This document shows positions 1 through 12,253 of a stretch of DNA of 64,000 bases, piece by piece (the first letter of the stretch is position 1; the number at the start of each line of letters is the position of its first letter). The translations under genes and the position numbers were made by a program. The DNA comes from Azospirillum brasilense (lineage in GTDB: Bacteria; Pseudomonadota; Alphaproteobacteria; Azospirillales; Azospirillaceae): positions 132,670 through 196,669 of the forward strand of contig NZ_VITH01000010.1 in NCBI RefSeq assembly GCF_007827815.1, given 5' to 3'. The notes beneath the pieces are model-generated. The model made no database searches and was not told the DNA's origin. It was given only the letters and a program-made list of their open reading frames with translations.

Positions 1-2
1 TG

Positions 3-3542
<3,540 letters not shown>

Positions 3543-3552
3543 GGAGACGTCC

Positions 3553-5655
3553 ATGCCCCACACTCTGATGCCCCACAACCAGACTCCCGCGGGCTTCGCC
3601 GAGATCGACGACGCCGGCCTGCCGCCGCCGGAGGTCCGCGTGCTCGTCGTCGACGACGACCCGCGGAACCTGCTGGCAATGCGGGAGACCCTGGCCGACC
3701 TCGACGCCACGGTGATCCTCGCCCGCTCCGGCGAGGAAGCGCTGAAGCGTATTCTCGACCAGGACTTCGCGGCGATCCTGATGGACGTCCACATGCCGGG
3801 CATGGACGGCTACGAGACGGCGGAGCTGATCCGCAACCGCCGCAAATCGCGGCACATCCCCATCCTGTTCCTGACGGCCATCAACAAGGACGAGATGCAC
3901 ATCTTCCGCGGCTATTCCGCGGGAGCGGTCGACTACATGTTCAAGCCGGTGGACCCGGTGATCCTGCGCAGCAAGGTCACCGTCTTCGTCGAGCTGTACC
4001 GCAAGACCGAGGAGGTCAAGCGCCAGGCCGCCCTGCGCGAGCGGCTGATGGCCGAGAACTACCGCGTGCGGGCGGAGAAGCTGGAGGCCGAGCAGGCGCT
4101 GCGCCGGTCGGAGGAGCGGCAGGCGATGATCGCCCGCTCCCTGCCGATCGTGCTCTACACCGCCGGGCCGGAGCGCGGCACGCCCTTCCGCTACGTCACC
4201 GAGAATGTCGAGGCGCTGTTCGGCTTCCCCGCCGAGCGCTTCCTGACGGATGGCGGCTTCTGGGAATCGCGCCTGCACCCGGACGACCGCGAGCGCGCCG
4301 CCGTCCAGTTCGACGCGATGCGGCAGGGCGGCGTGTCCACGGTCGAGTACCGCTGGCGCGCCGCCGACGGGCAATACCGGACGCTCCTTGAAAAGGCCAT
4401 GCTGCTGCCGGGCGAGGACGGTCGGCCGCCGGAACTCTGCGGCACGGTGCTGGACGTCACCGACACGCGGGAGCTTCAGCTCCAGCTCGCCCATGTCCAG
4501 AAGATGGAGACCATCGGCCAGTTGACCGGGGGCATCGCCCACGACTTCAACAACATGCTGACCGTGGTCATCGGCAGCCTGGAGCGGCTGGGCCGCATGG
4601 CCTTCGACGACCCCAAGGCGGCGCGGCGGGTGGAGATGGCCCTGCAGGCGTCGCTGCGCTGCTCCGACCTGACGCGGCGGCTGCTCGCCTTCGCGCGGCG
4701 CCAGCAGCTCCATCCCGAGAGCGTGGACATGGAGGCGCTGGTCCGCAACATGGGCGAGCTGATGGAGCGCACGCTCGGCTCGGCGATCACCGTCGAGATC
4801 GACAGCGCGCCATCCCTCTGCCCGGCGCTGGTGGACCGCACCCAGGCGGAATCGGCCCTGCTGAACCTCGTCATCAACGCCCGCGACGCCATGCCGGCGG
4901 GCGGCACACTGACCATCGCCACCGCGATGGTGGAGGCCAGGGAGGGGGACGCGGAGTTGCGCCCCGGACGCTACGTGCGGATGACCGTGAGCGACACCGG
5001 TTGCGGCATGCCGCCCGAGGTCCTGGCCCGCGCCTTCGAGCCCTTCTTCACCACCAAGGAGATCGGCAAGGGCACCGGGTTGGGGCTGAGCATGATCCAC
5101 GGCTTCGTGAAGCAGTCGGGCGGGCTGATCCGGGTGGAGAGCGAGCCGGGCCGCGGCACCTCCTTCCACCTCCATCTGCCCTGCGCGCCGGCCGCCGTCC
5201 GCTTGGCGAAGACGCCGGAGGACCGCGAGGACACCGGACCACTGCCCGGCCAGGGCGAGGTGATCCTGGTGGTCGACGACGACCGCGACGTGCGTCAGGT
5301 CGCCGTGCTGACCCTCCAGGATCTCGGCTACACCGTGGTCGAGGCGGAGAACGGGCCGGAGGCGCTGGCGGTGCTGGCCGGGGAGCCGCGGGTGGACCTG
5401 CTCTTCACCGACGTGGTGATGCCGGGCGGCATGAACGGGCTGGAACTGGCCCAGGAGGCGCAGCGCCGCCATCCGGGCCTGAAGGCGCTCTACGCCTCCG
5501 GTTACGCCCATGGCGTGGACGGCGGCCTGGGCGGTGACGGGCCGGGCGCAGAGTTCCTGATCAAGCCCTACCGCGACCGCGACCTCGCCCGCGCCGTGCG
5601 CAAGGCGCTGTGCGGAGGCGTGGCGGAGGCGCGCCCGGAGTTGAAGAGCGCCTGA
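3553..5655 (+). CDS. Hybrid histidine kinase: receiver-PAS-HisKA-HATPase-receiver
   Basis: A 700-residue soluble protein. An N-terminal receiver (about 30-150; LVVDDD, MDVHMPGMDG) is followed by a short coiled coil, a PAS domain with a PAC-like tail (about 200-310), a HisKA domain with His in GGIAHDFNN, and a HATPase (DTGCGMP, GTGLGLSM). A second receiver lies at the C-terminus (VVDDDRDVRQV; FTDVVMPGG). ATG 3553 is preferred over an in-frame ATG at 3478 because GAGGAG sits six bases ahead of it and the earlier start would lie inside the upstream gene. No membrane segment is visible. The N-terminal receiver probably accepts phosphate from the poly-HAMP kinase encoded 10 bases upstream. No DNA-binding output domain is present, so the final effector lies elsewhere. 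Confidence 0.92.
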   Translation: MPHTLMPHNQTPAGFAEIDDAGLPPPEVRVLVVDDDPRNLLAMRETLADLDATVILARSGEEALKRILDQDFAAILMDVHMPGMDGYETAELIRNRRKSRHIPILFLTAINKDEMHIFRGYSAGAVDYMFKPVDPVILRSKVTVFVELYRKTEEVKRQAALRERLMAENYRVRAEKLEAEQALRRSEERQAMIARSLPIVLYTAGPERGTPFRYVTENVEALFGFPAERFLTDGGFWESRLHPDDRERAAVQFDAMRQGGVSTVEYRWRAADGQYRTLLEKAMLLPGEDGRPPELCGTVLDVTDTRELQLQLAHVQKMETIGQLTGGIAHDFNNMLTVVIGSLERLGRMAFDDPKAARRVEMALQASLRCSDLTRRLLAFARRQQLHPESVDMEALVRNMGELMERTLGSAITVEIDSAPSLCPALVDRTQAESALLNLVINARDAMPAGGTLTIATAMVEAREGDAELRPGRYVRMTVSDTGCGMPPEVLARAFEPFFTTKEIGKGTGLGLSMIHGFVKQSGGLIRVESEPGRGTSFHLHLPCAPAAVRLAKTPEDREDTGPLPGQGEVILVVDDDRDVRQVAVLTLQDLGYTVVEAENGPEALAVLAGEPRVDLLFTDVVMPGGMNGLELAQEAQRRHPGLKALYASGYAHGVDGGLGGDGPGAEFLIKPYRDRDLARAVRKALCGGVAEARPELKSA

Positions 5656-5664
5656 TGATTGCCA

Positions 5665-5702
5665 TTTTCATCGAAGGTCATCGTTTTCATCAAAGGTCAT
5701 TG
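5665..5702 (+). repeat. Two adjacent 19-bp direct repeats
   Basis: TTTTCATCGAAGGTCATCG (5665-5683) is followed directly by TTTTCATCAAAGGTCATTG (5684-5702), 17 of 19 bases identical. They sit in the 123-bp gap between the kinase gene and the glycine-zipper gene, about 77 bases before the latter's start. They could be a tandem regulator site; function unknown. Confidence 0.6.
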
Positions 5703-5778
5703 TCGCCCTTTTGCCCCAACCGTGAGCGGGGCCGCGGTGATCAGATGACCGTCGCCTTGCAATAAAGGAGTAGTCGAC

Positions 5779-6378
5779 GTGCCTGCTGTCCGCCTGTCCG
5801 GGATCCGCTTCGCCTCCGTCCTGTGCCTTGGCCTGTCGGTCGCCCTGCCCCTGACCGCCACGCCCGCCGCGGCGCAGGTGTTCACCCAGGGCGGTTACGG
5901 CGCGCCGACCCAGACCAACCCGCAGGGCGGCCCGCTCGGCAACGGCGGCAACAACACCACCTTCGGCATCGACAACGACCTGCTGGGCAAGCTCGGCGGC
6001 GCCGCCGTCGGCGCGCTCGCCGGCTCGCAGATCGGCAAGGGCAGCGGCAACCTGCTGGCCATCGGCGCCGGCGGCCTGCTCGGCTACTTCGCCGGCGGCT
6101 ACCTGATGGAGCAGCTGAGCCCGGGCAGCCGCAACGCGGCGCAGACCGCCGAGACCCGCGCGCTCGACGCGCCGGTCGGCCAGACCATCCGCTGGAACAG
6201 CCCGGACAGCACCAACACCAGCGGCACCATCACCCCGATCCGCGCCGGGCGCGATTCCGCCGGGCGCGAGTGCAAGGAATTCCAGCACAAGGTGACCATC
6301 GACGGCCGCCAGGAGTCCGCCACCGGCACCGCCTGCCGCGGCGACGACGGCCAGTGGCGCCTCGCCGCGACTCCCTGA
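5779..6378 (+). CDS. Glycine-zipper outer-membrane/surface antigen-like protein
   Basis: A 199-residue exported protein. A hydrophobic signal peptide ends near AAAQV (about residue 34). A glycine-zipper stretch (about 75-115; repeated GxxxG such as GGAAVGALAGSQIG) resembles the 17-kDa antigen/2TM glycine-zipper families. The C-terminal domain (about 135-199) has paired cysteines and a WNSPD...GTITP pattern like RT0821/Lpp0805 surface proteins. The GTG start is supported by AAAGGAG eight bases upstream. It probably sits in the outer membrane or periplasm; its role is unknown. The C-terminal module recurs in the protein at 16900-17280. It is transcribed towards the oxidoreductase gene, with 40 bp between their stops. 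Confidence 0.85.
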   Translation: MPAVRLSGIRFASVLCLGLSVALPLTATPAAAQVFTQGGYGAPTQTNPQGGPLGNGGNNTTFGIDNDLLGKLGGAAVGALAGSQIGKGSGNLLAIGAGGLLGYFAGGYLMEQLSPGSRNAAQTAETRALDAPVGQTIRWNSPDSTNTSGTITPIRAGRDSAGRECKEFQHKVTIDGRQESATGTACRGDDGQWRLAATP

Positions 6379-6418
6379 TCGTCTCCCGGTCCCCGGCAGT
6401 TCCGGCGACCGCGTCGCC

Positions 6419-7402
6419 TCACGGCAGGGAGCCGCCGGTCAGGGTCTCCGAGACGCTCCACAGCCGTTCGGCCAGCGCGTCGTCCGCCGCCCAGGGATGG
6501 ACGCCGCGCCGCCCCGTCGCCGCGCTGTGGACCGGGGCGACGTCGCAATCCTCGCAATAGAGTCCGCCGAGGCCGTCGAGTCGCGGGCTGGTCGCGCACC
6601 ACACGCTGGTGGCCGCCCCCTGGGCGACGGTCTTCATCCCGCGGGACGGGTCGATGCGCGGGCGCCCCTCCGCGTCCAGCGCGTCGAAGCCAGCGATCTC
6701 CGCGGCGGTCAGATGGCGGGCCAGCTCGGTGAGAATCTGCCCCGGATGCAGCGAGAAGGCGCGCACCCCATGCTCCCGGCCGCGGCGGTCCAGGGCGATG
6801 GCGAACAGCGCGTTGGCCGTCTTGGACTGGCCGTAGGCGATCCACTTGTCATAGGGGCGCCGCGCGAAGTCGAGGTCGTCGAAGTCGACTCCGGCGATCT
6901 GGTGACCGCGCGACGAGACCGACACGACGCGCGCGCCGCCCGCCGCCGCCCCCGCTGAGAGAAGCGCCGGCCACAGGGCCAGGGTGAGCCGGAAATGACC
7001 GAGATGATTCGTCGCGAACTGCCCCTCGCGCCCGTCGGCGTCGCGGTGAAGCGGCGTCGCCATGATCCCAGCGCTGTTGACGAGGATCGACAGCGGCCGT
7101 CCGGACGCCCGGAAGCGCCCGGCGAAGGCGGCGACCGAGGCGGCGTCCGCAAGGTCCAGCGATTCCAGCTCGACGCGATCGAGACCGGTCAGCGCGGCCG
7201 CCGCGCGAACGCTGTCCCGCGCCGGCACGATCACCGTCGCGCCGGCCTCGGCCAGCGCGCGCGTCGTCTCAAGCCCGATGCCGGAATAGCCGCCGGTGAC
7301 GATCGCCACCCTCCTGCCGAGATCGATGCCGCGGATAGCCTCGGCGGCGGTGGTGGCGGGGCCGAAGCCGGACCCGATGGGCGTCTGGTCGGGGTGTATC
7401 AT
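6419..7402 (-). CDS. Short-chain dehydrogenase/reductase
   Basis: A 327-residue soluble oxidoreductase of the classical SDR fold. The NAD(P) site TGGYSGIG is near residue 37, NSAG is present, and the catalytic Tyr/Lys appear as YGQSK, with the catalytic Ser in VSVSSRG. The C-terminal part (PGQILTEL; CEDCDVAP) resembles the retinol-dehydrogenase/WW-oxidoreductase-like branch. ATG 7402 is chosen because AGGAGG lies just upstream. The frame stays open much further 5', but that part overlaps the AraC gene and is not protein-like. It is divergent from that AraC regulator with only 88 bp between starts, so the regulator probably controls it. Substrate unknown. Confidence 0.9.
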   Translation of the reverse strand: MIHPDQTPIGSGFGPATTAAEAIRGIDLGRRVAIVTGGYSGIGLETTRALAEAGATVIVPARDSVRAAAALTGLDRVELESLDLADAASVAAFAGRFRASGRPLSILVNSAGIMATPLHRDADGREGQFATNHLGHFRLTLALWPALLSAGAAAGGARVVSVSSRGHQIAGVDFDDLDFARRPYDKWIAYGQSKTANALFAIALDRRGREHGVRAFSLHPGQILTELARHLTAAEIAGFDALDAEGRPRIDPSRGMKTVAQGAATSVWCATSPRLDGLGGLYCEDCDVAPVHSAATGRRGVHPWAADDALAERLWSVSETLTGGSLP

Positions 7403-7490
7403 TGGGAGCCTCCTCGCTGGGCGTGGCGTCGGACCCCGTTGTCGCCTATATGCCCAGGATGATCCATCCATCCCCGTCCGGAATCCTGTC

Positions 7491-8480
7491 GTGATCGTCC
7501 AGAACGCCCCCGCCGACGTGCTGTCGGACGTGCTTCGCCTGATGCAGGCCCGGACCCTGTGCTCGGCACGCTTCGCCGCCCGGGGGAATTGGTCGATCCG
7601 CTTCCGGCCGCCGCACACCATCAAGTTCAATGTGGTCACGGCCGGCGCCTGCTGGATTCGCGCGGACGGGCCGGACGGAATGGACGCGCCGCAGCGCCTC
7701 GGCGCCGGCGACTGCTTCGTGGTGGTGCGCGGCGGCTTTGTCCTGGCGAGCGCGCCGGACCTGCCCCCGGTTCCGGCCGACGAAGTGTTCCGGGGATCGG
7801 ATGGCGTGGCCCAGATGGATTCGGGGTCCGGCGCGCCCGGCGGCGACGAGGTGCGCTTCCTCGGCGGCAGCGTGTGGTTCGACCGGCTGGACGGCGGCCT
7901 GCTGTTCGACCTGCTGCCGCACCTGCTGATGATCCGCGGCGGCGCTCCGGGGGCCGCGCCGGTGGGCTGGCTGCTGGAGCAGCTCGACCAGGAATGGCGC
8001 GGCGGCACGGCGGGGTCACAACTCGCCTGCAACGACCTGCTGCGCCTGATGTTCATCCACACCCTGCGGACGCATCTGAGCGAACAGCCGCCGCGGGGGG
8101 CCAATTGGCTGGCGGCCAGCCTCGACCCCTCGATCGGCCGGGTTCTCGGCGCCATCCACGCCGAGCCGTGCCGCAACTGGACGCTGGCTGAACTGGCGGG
8201 CATCGCCGGGCGGTCGCGCTCCAGCTTCGCCGCCGCCTTTCGCGAGCGCGTCGGCATGCCCCCGATCGATTACCTGCTGCGCTGGCGCATGCGCCTCGCC
8301 GCCACGCGGCTGCGGCAGGGGCAGGAGCCCGTCTCGGCCATCGCCGCCTCGCTGGGCTACCTGTCGGACAGTGCCTTCAGCGCCACCTTCCGGCGCATCA
8401 TGGGCATCTCACCGGCGCGCTACCGGACGGATACGGAGAGGGATGCCGTTTTGGACCATGGCTCCGCGATCACGCGTTGA
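7491..8480 (+). CDS. AraC-family transcriptional regulator
   Basis: About 329 residues. The N-terminal half is a cupin-like ligand-binding region of the AraC_binding/cupin_6 type (PPHTIKFNVVTAG, LGAGDCFVVV). The C-terminal ~100 residues hold two helix-turn-helix motifs (TLAELAGIAGRSRSSFAAAF; AIAASLGYLSDSAFSATFR) and end with the family signature GISPARYR. GTG 7491 is the most plausible start, because extending to 7296 would run into the divergent dehydrogenase gene. Regulators of this subfamily commonly sit beside and control an SDR or other detoxifying oxidoreductase, as here. The inducer is unknown. Confidence 0.88.
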   Translation: MIVQNAPADVLSDVLRLMQARTLCSARFAARGNWSIRFRPPHTIKFNVVTAGACWIRADGPDGMDAPQRLGAGDCFVVVRGGFVLASAPDLPPVPADEVFRGSDGVAQMDSGSGAPGGDEVRFLGGSVWFDRLDGGLLFDLLPHLLMIRGGAPGAAPVGWLLEQLDQEWRGGTAGSQLACNDLLRLMFIHTLRTHLSEQPPRGANWLAASLDPSIGRVLGAIHAEPCRNWTLAELAGIAGRSRSSFAAAFRERVGMPPIDYLLRWRMRLAATRLRQGQEPVSAIAASLGYLSDSAFSATFRRIMGISPARYRTDTERDAVLDHGSAITR

Positions 8481-8545
8481 GCGGACTGCCCGGGCGTCGC
8501 GCGGAAGCGCGACGGGACCGGTGGCGGCGGGAGACCGGAACGCGT

Positions 8546-9040
8546 ATGGTGCGGAGACTTGTTCGCCTCTCGTTTTTTCAGGACCCTTCCGCCTTGGACC
8601 AGACCACCGCTTCCACGCCCCAATCCGCCACCATCGCCGAGCGGGTCGCCAAGACCGGCATCGACGAGGCGATGATCGAAGCTCTCGTCCGCACCTTCTA
8701 CGGCAAGATCCGCGACGACGCCCTGCTCGGCCCGGTCTTCGGCACGGCGATCACCGACTGGGAGCCGCATCTGCTGAAGATGATCGACTTCTGGTCCTCG
8801 GTCGCCCTGCTGACCCACCGCTACGACGGGCGCCCTCTGCCCGCCCACGTCCGCTTCGACATCGGGCCGGCGCATTTCGAGCGCTGGCTGGAACTGTTCC
8901 GCGAGACGACGACCGAGGTCTGCACGCCCGAGGCCGCCGCCTTCTTCGAGGACCGCGCGGTCAACATCGGGCGCAGCATCCAGATGGGGGTGGATTTCTT
9001 CCGCAAGCAGGCCGCGGCCGACGCTGGCGTTGCCCGCTGA
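8546..9040 (+). CDS. Group III truncated haemoglobin
   Basis: A haem protein of the trHb III (P) class, shown by the run from FYGKIRDDALLGPVF through W-P-H-L-x-K-M-x-DFW to HVRF and HFERWLELF. The proximal His is in the HFERW segment. ATG 8546 gives 164 residues. A TTG at 8594 (LDQTT) would give 148 and matches the usual family length better, so the N-terminus is uncertain. Likely roles are O2, NO or peroxide handling in the cytoplasm; the family has no settled function. It follows the AraC gene on the same strand, and its stop abuts that of the convergent lipoprotein gene. Confidence 0.88.
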   Translation: MVRRLVRLSFFQDPSALDQTTASTPQSATIAERVAKTGIDEAMIEALVRTFYGKIRDDALLGPVFGTAITDWEPHLLKMIDFWSSVALLTHRYDGRPLPAHVRFDIGPAHFERWLELFRETTTEVCTPEAAAFFEDRAVNIGRSIQMGVDFFRKQAAADAGVAR

Positions 9041-9535
9041 TCAGGCGCCGCGCACCGGCTTGCCCTTCACCCCCCAGCTCTCCGTGAAGTCGCGCACGCC
9101 GGGGATGGTCATCATGTGGGCGTCCTTGACGTAGACGAACTGCTTGGGGCCAAGCTCGTACTCCATCATGGTGATGCCCTTGGCCCGGCAGCGCTTCTGT
9201 TCCTCCGCCCGGATGGGGCGGTCGGACACCACCATGTCGGGATGCTCCAGCCCGACCCCGGCGCAGAAGCTGCGGAAGCCGCTGTTGGTGCCCTCGGCGA
9301 CCAAGCGCGGCTGGGTGTCGGGCGTGCTGTCGAAGCGGCTGGCCGCGGTGCCGACCGCCCCGCGCATGGACGGGCTGCCGACGATCCAGATGCCGCGCTC
9401 CTGCGGCGGCGGCTTCGGCACGGTCGGGGGCGGCAGGGTGGCGGTCTGCTGCGGCGACGGGAATCCGGGGAACTGGCAGCCGGCCAGCGCCGCCGCGACG
9501 GCGACCATGGCAAGGCCTTTCGACAGGGATGGCAC
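9041..9535 (-). CDS. Short PstS-like substrate-binding lipoprotein
   Basis: A 164-residue lipoprotein: signal peptide with lipobox LAGC (Cys20), a proline-rich spacer (about 28-46), then a domain resembling only the first lobe of phosphate-binding PstS proteins. The features are GSPSMRGAV near the start of the fold, EGTNSGFRSF in the anion-binding position, and SDRPIRAEEQ. Normal PstS proteins are about 320-350 residues, so the second lobe is missing. The frame closes cleanly and I see no frameshift remnant next to it. No pst transporter gene is adjacent. It may be an envelope sensor or accessory binding protein; phosphate binding is inference. Confidence 0.75.
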   Translation of the reverse strand: MPSLSKGLAMVAVAAALAGCQFPGFPSPQQTATLPPPTVPKPPPQERGIWIVGSPSMRGAVGTAASRFDSTPDTQPRLVAEGTNSGFRSFCAGVGLEHPDMVVSDRPIRAEEQKRCRAKGITMMEYELGPKQFVYVKDAHMMTIPGVRDFTESWGVKGKPVRGA

Positions 9536-9600
9536 GCTGGTGTCTCCTCCAGAACTCTTTCACGGCACGGCGCCATCGGCGCCGCTGGTGGTAGCAACGC

Positions 9601-12036
9601 TCAAGCCGGCCCGATGGCTCCAAGATGGCGGGCCAGCGCCTCTTCGAGAAGGCGCGGCGTCACCGGCTTGTGCATCAGGCCGAGGCCATGGCGCGCGGCG
9701 TCGCGCTGCGGTTCCGGCCCGATCTCCCCGGTGACGATCAGGCCCGGAACGTCCTCGCCGAACAGGTCGCGGATGCGCAGGATGGCCTCGGTGCCGACGC
9801 GGCCCTGGCGCAGCCGGTAGTCGGCCAGCACGATGTCCGGACGCCTCCCGCCGCTGCGCAGCTGCTCCAGCGCCTCGCCGGTGCTCCCGGCGGACAGCAC
9901 CTCGAACCCCCATTCGCCGAGCATCGCCGCCAGCCCCAGCAGAACGATGGCGTCGTCCTCCACGACCACGGCCAGCCGGCCGTCCCCGGTCGCCGTCGCC
10001 GCCTCGTCCCGCGCCATTCGGGCGGGCGGTGGGGGATGCGGCGCGTTGTGGCGGACCAGCGGCACGCTGACCGAGAAGATCGATCCGTGCTGCGGACGCG
10101 ACACCAGATCGACCGGGTGATCGAGCAAACGCGACAGCCGCCGCACGATGGCGAGCCCGAGGCCGAGGCCCTGGTCGCGGTCGCGCTCCGGGTTGCCGAT
10201 CTGGTGGAACTCCTCGAAAATGCGCTCCCGCTGGTCGGGTGGGATGCCCAAGCCGGTGTCGTGCACCTCGACGCACAGGCGGGTTCCCTGGGGCCGGCAA
10301 TCGACCATGATGCGGCCGCGGTCGGTGTAGCGGATGGCGTTGTCGACCAGATTGCGCAGCATCCGCCCCAGCAGGACACGGTCGCTGCGCACCGTGCCGG
10401 TGAAAGGCACGACCCGCCAGTCCAGCCCCTTGGCCTCGGCCAGCGGGGCGTAGGCGGCGGACAGCGGGCCGAGCAGGTCGGCGACCGGGAATTCCTCGAT
10501 CTGCGGCGCCACCACTCCGGCGTCGAGGCGCGACACGTCGAGCAGGCTGTCCAGAAGATCCTTCAGCGTGTCCAATCCCTGCTGGAGCCGGTCGAGCGCC
10601 CGCTGCCCGGCCTCGCCGGCGACGTGCGGGCCGAGCGCCCCGGCGAACAGCAGGATCGACTGCATGGGCTGGCGCAGGTCGTGGCTGGCCGCGGCGAGGA
10701 AACGGCCCTTGGAGCGGTCGGCCTCCTCCGCCGCCTGCTGGGCGCGCCGGATGTCATGGATGTCCACCGCCGTGCCGATCCAGGAAACGATGCTCCCCTT
10801 TTCCCGCACCGGCACCACGCGGCACTGGTGCCAGCGCCACGCCCCGTCGGCGCGCCGCATCCGGATGTTGCTCTGATAGGGCGTGCCGGCGGCGATCGAC
10901 CGCGTCCGCAGTTCCAGATACGCGGCGCGGTCGTCCGGATGGAAGCCCTGCCACGCCGACATGGTCTCCGGGTCCTGCCCGGTGTAGGCGCGCAATTCCT
11001 CATTGTAGTATTCGGGCGTGCCGTCGGAGCGGTTGATCCACATGAGCAGCGGCGTGTTGTCCACCAGCGTGCGGAACCGCGCCTCGCTCGACCGCAGCGC
11101 CTCCTCCGCGCGCTTGCGGGCGGTGATGTCGCGGGCCACCCCGACGACGCCGGTGGTGCTTCCGCCGTCGTCGCGCAAGGGCATCACGCTGATCATCAGG
11201 ACGCGCCGCCCGTCCTCCGTCGGGAAGGGCAACTCCTCCTCGACCGTCTCCTCCCGCCCGGTGGCGATCACCCGCCCGCACAGGTCGTCGAGGCGCTTCG
11301 CCTCCTCCGGCGGAAACAGGTCGCCGCCGGTCAACCCCGCCACCGCGTCCCGCGTCCGGCCGAACAGGCGCGCGGTCGCGGCGTTGACCAGGGTGAAGCG
11401 GCGCTCGCGGTCCTTGGTGAAGATCGGGTCGGTGACGCTCTCCAGAAGGCTTTCCAGCAGGGTGTTCTTGTCCCGCAGCAGCCGTTCGGCCGCCTGGGCG
11501 GCACGGCGGGCGGTCTGGGATTCCATCTCGTGCATGGCGAGGCGGGCAAACTCCTCCAGATCCCGCTCGTCCTCCGCGCTGAACTCGGGGTGGGGCTCAT
11601 GGTCGAGGAGGGAGAAGGTGCCGATCCGCAAGCCATCCGGCGTGATCAGCGGCGCCCCGGCGTAGAAGCGCAGATGCGGCGGCCCGGCGACCGCCTCATG
11701 ATCGGCGAAGCGGTCGTCCTCCAGCGCGTCGCGGACGACCAGCACCGCGTCGCCGAGGAGGGCGAAGGGGCAGAAGGGCAGCCGCAGCTCGGCGGGCACC
11801 GTCTCCATCCCATAGCCGGCCTTGGACCATTGCCGGGTCCCGTCCAACAGGTTGACCGTCACGACGGGCATGCGGAAGTGACGGGCACCCAGCCGGGCCA
11901 AGCGGTTGAAGACCGCTTCCGGTGGCGTGTCCAGCGCGCCGTCGCTCTCCAGCCGGTCCAGCCGGGCGCGCTCAGTCGAAGGCCATGGCGGCTCTGTGCT
12001 GGTCAACGTGGCCCCTTCAGGCAGGACTCGACGCAA
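9601..12036 (-). CDS. GAF-PAS-PAS hybrid sensor histidine kinase
   Basis: 811 residues, no membrane segment. Order: GAF domain (about 45-165), PAS with PAC (about 185-305), second PAS/PAC (about 315-440), HisKA with phospho-acceptor His in SHDLRQPMQ (about 455), HATPase (DTGLGIP; GLGLGLAI), and a C-terminal receiver (about 685-805; VVEDDAIVL, phospho-Asp in VLADYRL, conserved Lys in HKPVTP). Kinases with SHDLRQP and a terminal receiver are common in Azospirillum and relatives. The start at 12036 is the outermost; a later start would not remove a domain. It is divergent from the LOG-family gene across 217 bp. Signal and partner unknown. Confidence 0.9.
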   Translation of the reverse strand: MRRVLPEGATLTSTEPPWPSTERARLDRLESDGALDTPPEAVFNRLARLGARHFRMPVVTVNLLDGTRQWSKAGYGMETVPAELRLPFCPFALLGDAVLVVRDALEDDRFADHEAVAGPPHLRFYAGAPLITPDGLRIGTFSLLDHEPHPEFSAEDERDLEEFARLAMHEMESQTARRAAQAAERLLRDKNTLLESLLESVTDPIFTKDRERRFTLVNAATARLFGRTRDAVAGLTGGDLFPPEEAKRLDDLCGRVIATGREETVEEELPFPTEDGRRVLMISVMPLRDDGGSTTGVVGVARDITARKRAEEALRSSEARFRTLVDNTPLLMWINRSDGTPEYYNEELRAYTGQDPETMSAWQGFHPDDRAAYLELRTRSIAAGTPYQSNIRMRRADGAWRWHQCRVVPVREKGSIVSWIGTAVDIHDIRRAQQAAEEADRSKGRFLAAASHDLRQPMQSILLFAGALGPHVAGEAGQRALDRLQQGLDTLKDLLDSLLDVSRLDAGVVAPQIEEFPVADLLGPLSAAYAPLAEAKGLDWRVVPFTGTVRSDRVLLGRMLRNLVDNAIRYTDRGRIMVDCRPQGTRLCVEVHDTGLGIPPDQRERIFEEFHQIGNPERDRDQGLGLGLAIVRRLSRLLDHPVDLVSRPQHGSIFSVSVPLVRHNAPHPPPPARMARDEAATATGDGRLAVVVEDDAIVLLGLAAMLGEWGFEVLSAGSTGEALEQLRSGGRRPDIVLADYRLRQGRVGTEAILRIRDLFGEDVPGLIVTGEIGPEPQRDAARHGLGLMHKPVTPRLLEEALARHLGAIGPA

Positions 12037-12253
12037 GACGCGGACAAGACACCGGGGAACGGGTCCGGCCCCGCCTTTCCTATGATGTGGGCAAGCTCAA
12101 GGCGCAAGGAAAGACACGGAGCCGGTTTCCCTTCCGCCTGCCAATGGTCTGCGGCACAATTGCTTTGAATGCAAACCCTTTGAGTCCGGGCAATGGACCG
12201 CCCGCGACCCCACATGGCGAAAAGCCGTTCCCCGTCCCCACCCGGAGCACAGA

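Noticed and set aside
9625-12168. An 847-codon plus-strand open frame
   Set aside because: Antisense to the GAF/PAS hybrid kinase, which has complete catalytic motifs; the plus-strand translation has none.
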